The translations under genes and the position numbers were made by a program. Positions 52,948 through 61,657 of a stretch of DNA of 64,000 bases are shown here, one piece after another (position 1 is the stretch's first letter; the number at the start of each line of letters is the position of its first letter). Source of the stretch: Micromonospora sediminicola (GTDB lineage Bacteria; Actinomycetota; Actinomycetes; Mycobacteriales; Micromonosporaceae); contig NZ_FLRH01000003.1 of the NCBI RefSeq assembly GCF_900089585.1, positions 1,039,001 to 1,103,000 of the forward strand, read 5' to 3'. A model generated the notes under the pieces. It worked only from the letters and a program-made list of their open reading frames with translations. It was not told where the DNA came from and did no database searches.

Positions 52948-53243
52948 GTCGGGAACGGTTCGTCGTACACCTGCCGGTGCTCGCGGCCGACCTCGACGGC
53001 GCCCGTGGGTTCGCCAGGGCCATCTGTCGCGCGCTCGGCTTCCTGGCCGACGTCGAGCGGGCCGGGACGACCGTGTCGCGGGAGGACGAGCAATCCCTCC
53101 GCCACTGGGTCTGGTGCGACCGGGTGCTGGACGGCGGCCGGCGCTGCCCGCGGGCGGCCGAGCACGACGGTGGTTGTGGGCCGGTGGCGACGACGACTCA
53201 TGATCGGCGAAGCGGCCACCGAAACGGACATTTCACCCAATAA
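52944..53243 (+). CDS. Hypothetical protein coupled to DivIVA-like gene
   Basis: 99-aa protein of unknown function. Starts MSRERFVVHLPVLAADLDGA, then FARAICRALGFLADVERAGT and SLRHWVWCDRVLDGGRRCPR with an H/C cluster (CDRVL...CPRAAEHDGGC) that could bind metal; the last 20 residues are low-complexity. GTGA overlap with the upstream gene argues that it is real. I do not recognise the family. Confidence 0.65.
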   Translation: MSRERFVVHLPVLAADLDGARGFARAICRALGFLADVERAGTTVSREDEQSLRHWVWCDRVLDGGRRCPRAAEHDGGCGPVATTTHDRRSGHRNGHFTQ

Positions 53244-53292
53244 TGGCGTGGCCGCCTGCGACGAGGGGCAGGCGCTTCACGGGGGATTGTGC

Positions 53293-56200
53293 ATGTCCAT
53301 TCTGAGAGCTACACGAATGCGGCGGTGGTGGTGCGCGGCCGCCGCCGCGACCCTGGTGGGTGGCCTGCTGCCGTTGGTCGGCCCGCAGGCGGCGACGCCG
53401 GCCCGCGCGGCCGACGCCAACAACGCGACGCTCGTCGTCAACAAGGGTGGCGACCGCGTCGGTGAACAGACCGTCGGGCCGCTGGCCGGTGCCACGTTCG
53501 ACTTCTACGCGGGAGTCAGCGGGACGCGTCCCGCCCCGGGCGCCACCCCGAACGCGTCCTGCACCACCGACGCCAGCGGCAGGTGCGCGGTCGACCTGCC
53601 TGGCCGCACCGGGACCAGCCAGGGCTACTGGATCATCGAGCGCAGCGCGCCGGACGGCTGGCGGGTCGTGGACAGCCTGGTCACCGGCAACGGGAGCAGC
53701 GCGCCGTTCCAGTCCACGCCCTACAACGGCGTGTTCACCGGAGCGGTGGCCAACAACCAGACGTACACCTTCCCGGTGGAGACCACCGGCAACACCAACC
53801 GGACGGCGCGTGGCCCGGTGTGGGCCGACGAGCGCGACAACCCGGCGCTGCCCGGGTCGTGCGGCCTGCACGTCGCGCTGCTGATCGACGTGTCCGGCTC
53901 CATCCGGCCCGACCTGCCGGTGGTCAAGAACGCGGCGAACGGCTTCGTCGACGCACTCACCGGCACCCCGTCGGAGATCGCGCTCTACTCGTTCGCGACC
54001 GACGCCACCGCGGTGCTCAACCCGACGCCCGTCTCCGACCAGGCCGGGGCGAACACCGTCAAGGACGCGATCAACGGCCTCACCGCCGGCGGCACCACCA
54101 ACTGGGACCAGGGTCTCTGGCAGATCGCCGCGGCGCCGTTCGACTACGACGCCGTGATCATCCTGACCGACGGCAACCCCACCGTGTACGGGCCGCCGCC
54201 CGTCCAGGGCTCCGGCAGCTACACCCGGTTCGTGGAGGTGGAGAACGGCATCTTCTCCGCCAACGCGGTAAAGGCGAAGGGCACCCGGGTGGTCGCGGTC
54301 GGCGTGGGCGCCGGCGTGTCCGGCGCGCCGGACAACCTGATCGCCATCTCCGGGCCGGTGGCCAACTCGGACTACTACCAGACCGGCTACGACCAGCTCG
54401 CGGCCGTGTTCCGGGAACTCGCACTGGAGAATTGCCGCGGCACGGTCAGCGTGGTCAAGAAGGTGATCCCGCCAGGCGGCGGTGACCCGCAGCCGGCTGG
54501 CGGCTGGACCGTCTCCTCCAGCAGCGCCGGCGTGACGCCGCCGAGCGCGGTCACCGACACCTCGACCGGAGCGGTCAACCTCGCCGTCGACCTCGGCGGG
54601 CAGCCGAGCCGCGCGGTGGCGATCGCGGAGACGCCGCAGGCCGGCTTCGCCCTGGTCCCGCAGGACGGTCTGAACGCCACCTGCGCGGCCAGCGGTCAGC
54701 CGGTGCTGGTCACCAACAACGGCGACTTCGGGTTCAACGTCAACGCCCTCGCCAACGACGCGGTGACCTGCGTGATCCTCAACCAGGCCGAGGTCGCCCC
54801 GGCCACCGTGGTGGTGAACAAGACCTGGGTGATCAACGGGCAGACCTATCCGGATCCGGAGCAGGGCACCTCCTTCCAGGCCGCGCTGGTGCTGCCCGGC
54901 ATCGACCAGCCGGCATGGGGCGTGGAGTACCACGACTACGAGGTCGGGCAGTCGATCGTCGTCGACGAGAACATCACCGCGTTGCCGCCGGGCTGCACCA
55001 ACACGGCCAGCGGGGACCTCGGCGAGCAGACGCTTGCTGCCGGGACCAACACCTTCCAGATCACCAACACGGCGACCTGTGAGACGAAGCTGGCCCTGGT
55101 CAAGTCCGTGCGGAACCCGTACGGCGTGCCCGAACCGCCGGCCTCGGCGTGGGACCTGACCGCGTACGGGCCGAACGGGTTCACGGTGAAGAGCGGCGAC
55201 CCGGCCCGCCCGGTCGTCGAGGACGCCGTCTACGCGCTCGGCGAGAACACCGTCCCCGGCTTCACCCAGACCGTGGTGCAGGGTGCGGTGATCGTGCCGC
55301 CGGCCACCGGTAGCTGGAGCTGCGCGCTGCGGCAACGGGACGGCTCGGTGGGCAACCCGGGCTTCGACGGCACCGACGGTCGGGTGTCCGTGCAGATCGG
55401 CCAGACGGCGGTGTGCACCGCGGTGAACGAGGCGCAACCCGCCCAGCTGACCCTGGTCAAGGAGGTGCGCAACACCCACGGCGGCACCGCGAAGCCGACG
55501 GACTGGGTGCTGAGCGCCACGCCGCCGGCCGGCTCGGTGACGCCGGTCACCGGTCGCAGCGGGCAGCCCGCCGTGACCAAGGCGGCGGTGAACCCGAACG
55601 TCGGCTACACGCTCGCCGAGAGCGACGGCCCGGCCGGGTACGAGCAGGTCGGCGCGCCCACCTGCGTGCTCACCGGCACGCAGACCCCGGTGCAGACGCC
55701 GGACAACGTCCTCACGCCCACCTTCGGGCAGGACATCACCTGCACGTTCGTCAACGCGGACGTGCCGCCACCGCCGCCGGCCCCGGGCCGGGTCACCCTG
55801 GTCAAGGAGGTGCAGAACACCTACGGCGGCACCGCGAAGCCCACCGACTGGGTGCTGAGCGCCACCCCGCCCGACGGCTCCGGGGCGGACCCGGTCAGCG
55901 GTCGCAGCGGTGAGCCCGTGGTCACCGATGCCCAGGTGGTCGCCGGTGTGCCGTACACCCTCAGCGAGAGCGGCGGGCCGTCCGGCTACGAGCTGACCGA
56001 GCTGCGCTGCGCCTTCAACGACACCGGCGAGCCGGCGCCCACCCCGGACAACGTGCTCACCCCGGCCGCCGGTCGCGCGTACACCTGCACCTGGCGCAAC
56101 GGGCAGCTCGATCCGGGCGGGACGTACCTGACGCTGGTCAAGAAGGTCTGGGGCAAGGCCGCCCCGACCGAGTGGACGCTGAGCGCGACGCCGCAGAACG

Positions 56201-56577
56201 CGGCGACGCCGATCAGCGGCCCGTCCGGCAGCGCCGAGGTGACCAGGGTGTCGGTGCAGGCCGGCGTCGGCTACCGGCTCGCCGAGTCGGGCGGCCCCGA
56301 GGGCTACCAGGAGGCCGGGGCGCCGGAGTGCGTGCTGACCGGCACCGACACCCGGGTGCCCGTGGTGGACCGGGTGGTCACCCCGGCGCAGGGGCAGGAC
56401 GTCACCTGCACCTTCGTCAACCGCATGGCGGAGAAGCCGTTCCCGCCGTTCCACCCGGGCAAGCACCTGCCGGTCACCGGCATGAAGCTCACCGGGGTGA
56501 TCGGTGGCGGCGCGCTGGCGGTGACGGCCGGTGTGGTGCTGACGGTCCTCGGATGGCGGCGACGCCGATCGGTGTGA
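53293..56577 (+). CDS. LPXTG-type surface protein with VWA and SpaA-like repeats
   Basis: 1094-aa cell-wall protein. Signal peptide MSILRATRMRRWWCAAAAATL... ARA; an N-terminal SpaA/prealbumin-like domain (ATFDFYAGVSG); a VWA domain (residues about 190-380) with the MIDAS motif IDVSGSIRPD and ILTDGNPTV; then six SpaA-like repeats each starting with a strand such as LTLVKEVRNTHG, the last three close copies (TDWVLSATPP). The C-terminus has LPVTG (about residue 1059), a membrane helix and RRRR, a sortase signal. It resembles tip or surface pilins of Gram-positive bacteria, but no sortase gene is in the window. ATG 53293 follows GGGGGATTGTGC. Confidence 0.9.
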   Translation: MSILRATRMRRWWCAAAAATLVGGLLPLVGPQAATPARAADANNATLVVNKGGDRVGEQTVGPLAGATFDFYAGVSGTRPAPGATPNASCTTDASGRCAVDLPGRTGTSQGYWIIERSAPDGWRVVDSLVTGNGSSAPFQSTPYNGVFTGAVANNQTYTFPVETTGNTNRTARGPVWADERDNPALPGSCGLHVALLIDVSGSIRPDLPVVKNAANGFVDALTGTPSEIALYSFATDATAVLNPTPVSDQAGANTVKDAINGLTAGGTTNWDQGLWQIAAAPFDYDAVIILTDGNPTVYGPPPVQGSGSYTRFVEVENGIFSANAVKAKGTRVVAVGVGAGVSGAPDNLIAISGPVANSDYYQTGYDQLAAVFRELALENCRGTVSVVKKVIPPGGGDPQPAGGWTVSSSSAGVTPPSAVTDTSTGAVNLAVDLGGQPSRAVAIAETPQAGFALVPQDGLNATCAASGQPVLVTNNGDFGFNVNALANDAVTCVILNQAEVAPATVVVNKTWVINGQTYPDPEQGTSFQAALVLPGIDQPAWGVEYHDYEVGQSIVVDENITALPPGCTNTASGDLGEQTLAAGTNTFQITNTATCETKLALVKSVRNPYGVPEPPASAWDLTAYGPNGFTVKSGDPARPVVEDAVYALGENTVPGFTQTVVQGAVIVPPATGSWSCALRQRDGSVGNPGFDGTDGRVSVQIGQTAVCTAVNEAQPAQLTLVKEVRNTHGGTAKPTDWVLSATPPAGSVTPVTGRSGQPAVTKAAVNPNVGYTLAESDGPAGYEQVGAPTCVLTGTQTPVQTPDNVLTPTFGQDITCTFVNADVPPPPPAPGRVTLVKEVQNTYGGTAKPTDWVLSATPPDGSGADPVSGRSGEPVVTDAQVVAGVPYTLSESGGPSGYELTELRCAFNDTGEPAPTPDNVLTPAAGRAYTCTWRNGQLDPGGTYLTLVKKVWGKAAPTEWTLSATPQNAATPISGPSGSAEVTRVSVQAGVGYRLAESGGPEGYQEAGAPECVLTGTDTRVPVVDRVVTPAQGQDVTCTFVNRMAEKPFPPFHPGKHLPVTGMKLTGVIGGGALAVTAGVVLTVLGWRRRRSV

Positions 56578-56869
56578 CGCTGGATGGTCGGCCGGTGAAC
56601 GGCTGACCGTGGCGGCCCGGTGGGACCTGCTCCCGCCGGGCCGTCGCGCGTACGCGGTCCGCGATGGCCCGGGCCGACATTGCGGCCGTGCCCCGCGTGG
56701 TGCGGCGGGCCATCCCGGGTCGGCGGGGTTACGTGGTGGTGTCCGACGTTGTAACGTGCGGCCATCCCGTCCCGGGCACTTGTGTGCGCCGACCACATAG
56801 CCCGTGGGTGACGTCACTTCTAGCGTGAGCCGACAACTGACAATCCTCCTGTCCTCACCTGGAGTCGCA
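56578..56869. other. Intergenic region before liv operon
   Basis: 292 bases. A perfect GTGACGTCAC palindrome (56808-56817) lies about 50 bases before the binding-protein start and could be an operator. No clear promoter boxes and no gene were seen. Confidence 0.45.
56808..56817. promoter_or_regulatory. GTGACGTCAC palindrome upstream of liv operon
   Basis: Ten-base perfect palindrome 53 bases before the start of the liv binding-protein gene; size suits a dimeric regulator, identity unknown. Confidence 0.35.
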
Positions 56870-58072
56870 ATGACGATCCGGCACACGCGACGGGTGTTCC
56901 TTACCGCCGCCACCTCGGTGGCGGTCGCTCTGGCCGCCACGGCCTGTGGCAGCCCGCAGGACACCGCATCCGGCGGCGGCGACGCCGCCCCGGTCAAGGT
57001 CGGTCTGGTCTACTCCCAGTCCGGGCCGCTGGCCAGCTACGGCAAGCAGTACATCGAGGGGTTCAAGGCGGGCCTCGACTTCGCCACCAAGGGCACCGGC
57101 AAGGTCGGTGACCGCAAGATCGAGGTGACCGAGGCCGACGACGCGGGCGACCCGGCCAAGGCCGTCTCCGCCACCAAGGACATGATCGGCAAGGGTACGA
57201 AGATCATCGCCGGGTCCACCTCCTCCGGGGTGGCGCTCCAGGTGGCTCCGATCGCGGCGCAGAACAAGGTCCTGTTCATCTCCGGTCCGGCCGCCACCGA
57301 CGCGGTGACCGGCGCGAACAAGTACACGTTCCGGTCCGGCCGGCAGTCGTGGCAGGACGTGACGACCGCCAAGTCGTTCATCGGCGACGCGGCCGGCAAG
57401 AAGGTCGTCGTCTTCGCCCAGGACGGCGCGTTCGGCGACGCGAACGAGGCCGCCGTCAAGGCCGTGATCGGCGGCGCCGGCGCGACCGTGAGCAGCGTCC
57501 GCGCGCCGGCCAGCGCCACCGAGTTCACCCCGTTCGCCAGCCAGATCAAGGCCGCCAAGCCGGACCTGCTCTTCGTCGCCTGGGCCGGCACCACCGCCGG
57601 CGCGATGTGGCAGACGCTGGACCAGCAGGGCGTCCTCGCCTCCACCACGGTCGTCACCGGCCTGGACATCCGCGCCTCCTGGCCGACGTTCGGCGCGGCC
57701 GGCAGCAAGATCTCGTTCCTGTCGCACTACTTCGACGGGGCCAGCGACACCGAGGCGGCCAAGGCCGCCAAGGCGAAGGTCGCCGGCGGCACGCTCGACC
57801 TGTTCCACCCGGACGGGTTCGCCGCCGCGCAGATGGTCGTCCGCGCCGTGCAGGAGGGCGGCGACGACGTGGACAAGATGATCAAGGCGCTGGAGGGCTG
57901 GGAGTTCGAGGGCGTCAAGGGCACCATGAAGATCCGCGCCGAGGACCACGCGCTGCTCCAGCCGATGTACCAGGCCAAGCTCTCCGGCAGCGGCACCACC
58001 TTCACGGCCACCGCGCAGAAGACCCTGACCGGTGACGAGAGCGCGCCTCCGGTCGCGCAGATGAAGGGCTGA
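56870..58072 (+). CDS. livK: Branched-chain amino-acid ABC binding lipoprotein
   Basis: 400-aa periplasmic-binding-protein type I lipoprotein: signal and lipobox in RRVFLTAATSVAVALAATAC; mature part VGLVYSQSGPLASYGKQYIE, VTEADDAGDPAKAVSATKDM, IIAGSTSSGVALQVAPIAAQ, and VVFAQDGAFGDANEAAVKAV. Binds leucine/isoleucine/valine or a related amide in this transporter class; the actual ligand is unknown. ATG 56870 has GGAG nine bases before. First gene of the liv operon. Confidence 0.9.
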   Translation: MTIRHTRRVFLTAATSVAVALAATACGSPQDTASGGGDAAPVKVGLVYSQSGPLASYGKQYIEGFKAGLDFATKGTGKVGDRKIEVTEADDAGDPAKAVSATKDMIGKGTKIIAGSTSSGVALQVAPIAAQNKVLFISGPAATDAVTGANKYTFRSGRQSWQDVTTAKSFIGDAAGKKVVVFAQDGAFGDANEAAVKAVIGGAGATVSSVRAPASATEFTPFASQIKAAKPDLLFVAWAGTTAGAMWQTLDQQGVLASTTVVTGLDIRASWPTFGAAGSKISFLSHYFDGASDTEAAKAAKAKVAGGTLDLFHPDGFAAAQMVVRAVQEGGDDVDKMIKALEGWEFEGVKGTMKIRAEDHALLQPMYQAKLSGSGTTFTATAQKTLTGDESAPPVAQMKG

Positions 58073-58075
58073 CCC

Positions 58076-58819
58076 GTGCTCGCCACCCGCGGTCTGACCT
58101 GGCGGATCGGTGAGGTCGCCATCGTCGACTCCGTCTACCTCGATCTCCAGCCCGGGGAGTTCCTCGGCGTGATCGGGCCCAACGGCGCCGGCAAGACCTC
58201 CCTGTTCAACCTGATCACCGGCCTGCGCCGGCCCACCGAGGGGAAGGTCCTGCTGGACGGCGCGGACATCACCGCGCTGGCCCCGTACCAGCGGGCCCGG
58301 CTCGGGCTCGGGCGGACCTTCCAGGCCTCCTCGGTCTTCGGCTCGCTGACCGTCCGGGAGAACGTCCGGCTCGCCGTACAGGCGCACCGGGGTGGCTCGA
58401 TGAAGCTGTGGCGGCGGGCGGCGGCCGACCGGGAGGTGGCCGCCGCCGCCGACGCGGCGCTCGACCGGGTCGGCCTGCACCACCGGGGCGCGGCCCTGGC
58501 CGGCACGCTCGCCCACGGCGAGAAGCGCAAGCTGGAGATCGCCCTGCTGCTCGCCGGGGAACCCCGGGTGATGTTGCTGGACGAGCCGATGGCCGGGGTG
58601 AGCGCCGAGGACGTGCCCGAGCTGGTCAGCGTGATCAAGTCGCTGACCGGGGACAGCGGCCGGGCGGTGCTCATGGTGGAACACCACATGGACGTGATCC
58701 TGGAACTGGCCGACCGGATCGCCGTGATGCACCACGGCGCGCTGCTGGCCTGCGACACCCCGGACACGGTGATGGCGAACGCCACCGTGCAGGAGGCGTA
58801 CCTGGGGGAGGCGCTCTGA
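58076..58819 (+). CDS. livG: Liv transporter ATPase LivG
   Basis: 247-aa ABC ATPase: Walker A IGPNGAGKTSLFNLITG, Q-loop/long LivG insert LGLGRTFQASSVFGSLTVRE, signature LAHGEKRKLEIALLLAG (LSGG-like, altered to LAHGE), Walker B VMLLDEPMAGVSAED, H-loop LMVEHHMDVIL. The A-x-G-E-x-R signature variant is common in LivG proteins. GTG 58076, three bases after the binding-protein stop; TGATG overlap with livF. Confidence 0.92.
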   Translation: MLATRGLTWRIGEVAIVDSVYLDLQPGEFLGVIGPNGAGKTSLFNLITGLRRPTEGKVLLDGADITALAPYQRARLGLGRTFQASSVFGSLTVRENVRLAVQAHRGGSMKLWRRAAADREVAAAADAALDRVGLHHRGAALAGTLAHGEKRKLEIALLLAGEPRVMLLDEPMAGVSAEDVPELVSVIKSLTGDSGRAVLMVEHHMDVILELADRIAVMHHGALLACDTPDTVMANATVQEAYLGEAL

Positions 58820-59550
58820 TGGCGGCGGAACCGATCCTGTCGGTGGAGGACCTGTCCGTGCGGATCGCCGGGCTGCACATCCTCCAGGGCGTGTCGTTCG
58901 AGGTGGCCCCGACCGGCGTCACCGTGCTGCTCGGGCGCAACGGCGTCGGCAAGTCCACCACCCTGCGCGCGATCGTCGGGCTGACGCCGCGCAACGGCGA
59001 GGCCCGGGGCACGGTGCGGATGGGCGCGCAGAGCCTGCTCGCCCGCCCCACTCACCGGCTGGTCCGCGGCGGCCTCGGCTACGTGCCGGAGGACCGCTGC
59101 GTTTTCGCCGGGCTCACCGTCGCCGAGAACCTGCGGCTGGCCGAGCGGCGGGGCACCACCCCGGCGTACGACAAGGTCTTCGCGCTCTTCCCGGAGCTGG
59201 ACCGGCGCGGACGGCAACGGGCCGGTTCGCTCTCCGGCGGGCAGCAGCAGATGCTCGCCATCGGCCGGGTGCTCCTCAACGACAACCGGCTGCTGCTGGT
59301 CGACGAGCCGACCAAGGGGTTGGCGCCGAAGGTGGTGACCGAGGTGGCCGAGGTGCTGGAACGGGTCGCGGAATCCGTGCCGGTGCTGCTGGTCGAGCAG
59401 AACCTGGCGGTGGTGCGGCGGCTGGCGTCCGACGCGGTGGTGCTCTCCGCCGGTCGGGTCGCCTGGACCGGCGACGCCCGCGAGCTGCTGCTGGAGACCG
59501 CGCTGACCAAGTCGCTGCTGGGCGTGGGGTCCGGGGAGGTGCACGCGTGA
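58819..59550 (+). CDS. livF: Liv transporter ATPase LivF
   Basis: 243-aa ABC ATPase: Walker A LLGRNGVGKSTTLRAIVG, GYVPEDRCVFAGLTVAEN, signature LSGGQQQMLAIGRVLL, Walker B LLLVDEPTKGLAPKVV, H-loop LLVEQNLAVV. The ATG shares its A with the livG stop (TGATG), and the GTGA overlap with livH couples translation. Confidence 0.93.
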   Translation: MAAEPILSVEDLSVRIAGLHILQGVSFEVAPTGVTVLLGRNGVGKSTTLRAIVGLTPRNGEARGTVRMGAQSLLARPTHRLVRGGLGYVPEDRCVFAGLTVAENLRLAERRGTTPAYDKVFALFPELDRRGRQRAGSLSGGQQQMLAIGRVLLNDNRLLLVDEPTKGLAPKVVTEVAEVLERVAESVPVLLVEQNLAVVRRLASDAVVLSAGRVAWTGDARELLLETALTKSLLGVGSGEVHA

Positions 59551-60437
59551 ACACCGTTGTGCTGCTGACGCTGACCGGGCTGGGCCTGGCGGCGCTCTAC
59601 TTCCTCGTCGCCTCCGGCCTGTCCCTGGTCTTCGGCCTCGCGGACGTGCTCAACTTCGCGCACGGGCTGTTCCTCGGCGTCGGCGCGTACGCGACCTGGT
59701 GGGCGGCGGGCAACCTGCCCGGCGCCGGGTCGGACGGAATCGGCTTCGTGGTGGCGGTCGCCTTCGGCGTGCTGGCCGGATCGCTGGTCGCGGTGCTGGT
59801 CGAGCTGGTGCTGATCCGGCCGCTCTACTCCCGCACCATCGAACAGGTGCTGGTCACCGTCGGCCTGTCGCTGGCCGGGGTGGCGCTGCTCCAGGCCACC
59901 TGGGGCGCGGACCCGCGCCCGTTCCCGCGCCCCGACTGGAGCCGGGACGTGACAGCGGTGTTCGGCGCCCAGGTGCCGAACGCCGGGCTGCTGCTGATCG
60001 TCGCCGCCGTGGTGGTGCTCGGCGCGCTGCTGGCGTTCCTGCGCTACACCCGGTACGGCCTGATCATCCGGGCCGGGGTGGAGAACCGGGAGATGGTGAC
60101 CGCGCTCGGCATCGACGTCCGCAAGGCGTTCACCCTGGTCTTCGCGATCGGTGGGGCCGCCGCCGCGCTGGCCGGCGCGCTCGGCGGCGTCTACTTCGGC
60201 ACCGTCTCGCCCGGGCAGGGCGGCTCGCTGCTGATCTTCGCCTTCATCGTGGTGGTGATCGGCGGAATGGGCTCGGTGGTCGGGTCCGCGTACGCGGCGG
60301 TCGCGGTGGGGCTGCTGCAACAGTTCGTCAACTACTACGGCACGTCCGGGCTGGGCGACCTGTGCGTGGTCGGTCTGCTCGCCGTGGTGCTGCTGCTGCG
60401 TCCGCAGGGCCTGGCCGGAAAGGTGGCTCACGCATGA
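59547..60437 (+). CDS. livH: Liv transporter permease LivH
   Basis: 296-aa inner-membrane permease with about eight hydrophobic segments: LTGLGLAALYFLVASGLSLV, VFGLADVLNFAHGLFLGVGA (family motif), VLVTVGLSLAGVALLQATWG, RYGLIIRAGVENREMVTALG (ATPase-docking loop), then VVVIGGMGSVVGSAYAAVAV. GTG 59547 overlaps livF by four bases; ATGA with livM. Confidence 0.93.
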   Translation: MNTVVLLTLTGLGLAALYFLVASGLSLVFGLADVLNFAHGLFLGVGAYATWWAAGNLPGAGSDGIGFVVAVAFGVLAGSLVAVLVELVLIRPLYSRTIEQVLVTVGLSLAGVALLQATWGADPRPFPRPDWSRDVTAVFGAQVPNAGLLLIVAAVVVLGALLAFLRYTRYGLIIRAGVENREMVTALGIDVRKAFTLVFAIGGAAAALAGALGGVYFGTVSPGQGGSLLIFAFIVVVIGGMGSVVGSAYAAVAVGLLQQFVNYYGTSGLGDLCVVGLLAVVLLLRPQGLAGKVAHA

Positions 60438-61552
60438 CCGAGGTCAAGAGCGCGGAGGTGCCCGCGCCTCCGGCGACGGTGCCCGACGAGCTGACCCCCG
60501 GCCACTCGCGGTGGCACGGGCTGCGCCCGTACCTGCCGCTGGTCGCGCTGGTGGTGGCGGCGGTCCTGCCCTACTCGACGCTGAACCTGCCGGGGATCTT
60601 CGAGGGGCCGCTGAACTCGCCGGGCACGCTGCAACTGCTCGCCATCTGCCTGGTCTTCGGCGGCCTCGCGGCCGGCTACGACCTGCTGTTCGGGCGGACC
60701 GGGATGCTCTCCTTCGGGCACGCCCTCTACTTCGCCGCCGGTGTCTACGGCACCGACGTGCTGATCACCAAGGCCGGGCTGCCGCTGTGGCAGGCCGCGC
60801 TGCTGACCGTGGTCGGCGGCACCACGCTCGCCGCGCTGCTCGGCGCGGTGGCCCTGCGTACGGTGGGCATCGCGTTCGCCATGGTGACGCTCGCCTTCGC
60901 CCAGGTCGGGGCGATCCTGGTGGCCCGGGACTTCGGTGGCCTCACCGGCGGTGAGGAGGGGCTGCCGCTGGACGTGTCCGGGCTGCCGGCCGCGCTGGTC
61001 GGCGTCACCAACACGGTGAACCTCTACTGGCTGGCGCTGGCGTACCTGGCGATCGTGGTCCTCGTGGTGCACCGGGTCAGCGGATCGCCGACCGGCCGCG
61101 TCCTGGCCGGGCTGCGCGACGACGAGCGGCGGATCGGGGTGCTCGGGCTCGACCCGTACCGGTTCAAGCTGGTGGCGTTCACGCTGGCCGGCGGCCTGGC
61201 GACGGCCGGTGGCGTGGTCTACGTGCTGATCGTGGGTGGCGCCAGCCCGCACATCACCTCGTCGGAGCTGACGCTGTCGCTGCTGGTCATGGTGGTGCTC
61301 GGCGGCCCCGGCACCCGGTGGGGCCCGGTGCTGGGCGGCATCCTCTACATGTACCTGGACCACCGGCTCACCGCGTTCGGCAGCAGCGACGCGGTGAACA
61401 GCCTGCCCGCGTTCCTCAGCCACCCGCTGAGCCAGCCCCTGTTCGTCCTCGGCACGGTCTTCATCCTGGCGGTGTACTTCTTCCCCGGCGGCCTGGCCAG
61501 CCTGAGATCCCGCCTGACCCCCCTCGTCACCGCCCTCCGCCCCCGCCGCTGA
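60434..61552 (+). CDS. livM: Liv transporter permease LivM
   Basis: 372-aa permease: a cytoplasmic N-terminus (VPAPPATVPDELTPGHSRWH), FGGLAAGYDLLFGRTGMLSF and GHALYFAAGVYGTDVLITKA, DERRIGVLGLDPYRFKLVAF (docking loop), VMVVLGGPGTRWGPVLGGIL. Ends with a basic tail. It completes the five-gene operon (binding protein, two ATPases, two permeases). An inverted repeat follows at 61569. Confidence 0.92.
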   Translation: MTEVKSAEVPAPPATVPDELTPGHSRWHGLRPYLPLVALVVAAVLPYSTLNLPGIFEGPLNSPGTLQLLAICLVFGGLAAGYDLLFGRTGMLSFGHALYFAAGVYGTDVLITKAGLPLWQAALLTVVGGTTLAALLGAVALRTVGIAFAMVTLAFAQVGAILVARDFGGLTGGEEGLPLDVSGLPAALVGVTNTVNLYWLALAYLAIVVLVVHRVSGSPTGRVLAGLRDDERRIGVLGLDPYRFKLVAFTLAGGLATAGGVVYVLIVGGASPHITSSELTLSLLVMVVLGGPGTRWGPVLGGILYMYLDHRLTAFGSSDAVNSLPAFLSHPLSQPLFVLGTVFILAVYFFPGGLASLRSRLTPLVTALRPRR

Positions 61553-61568
61553 CCCCACCCCCGCCCCG

Positions 61569-61625
61569 TTGATCAAGGAGTTCGCGTCCGGCCCACCGGC
61601 ATAGGATGACGCGAACTCCTTGATC
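61569..61625. terminator. Dispersed CAAGGAGTT inverted repeat, copy 2 (liv terminator)
   Basis: TTGATCAAGGAGTTCGCGTC (61569-61588) and its inverse GACGCGAACTCCTTGATC (61608-61625), 18 exact pairs with a 19-base loop. Same family as 29869-29917. Placed to end liv transcription. Confidence 0.65.
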
Positions 61626-61657
61626 GACGAGGTCGGGGAGAGGCTCGGGGAGGAAAC

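Noticed and set aside
53233..56997. 1254-residue open frame opposite the surface protein
   Set aside because: Only a shadow; no signal peptide or domain.
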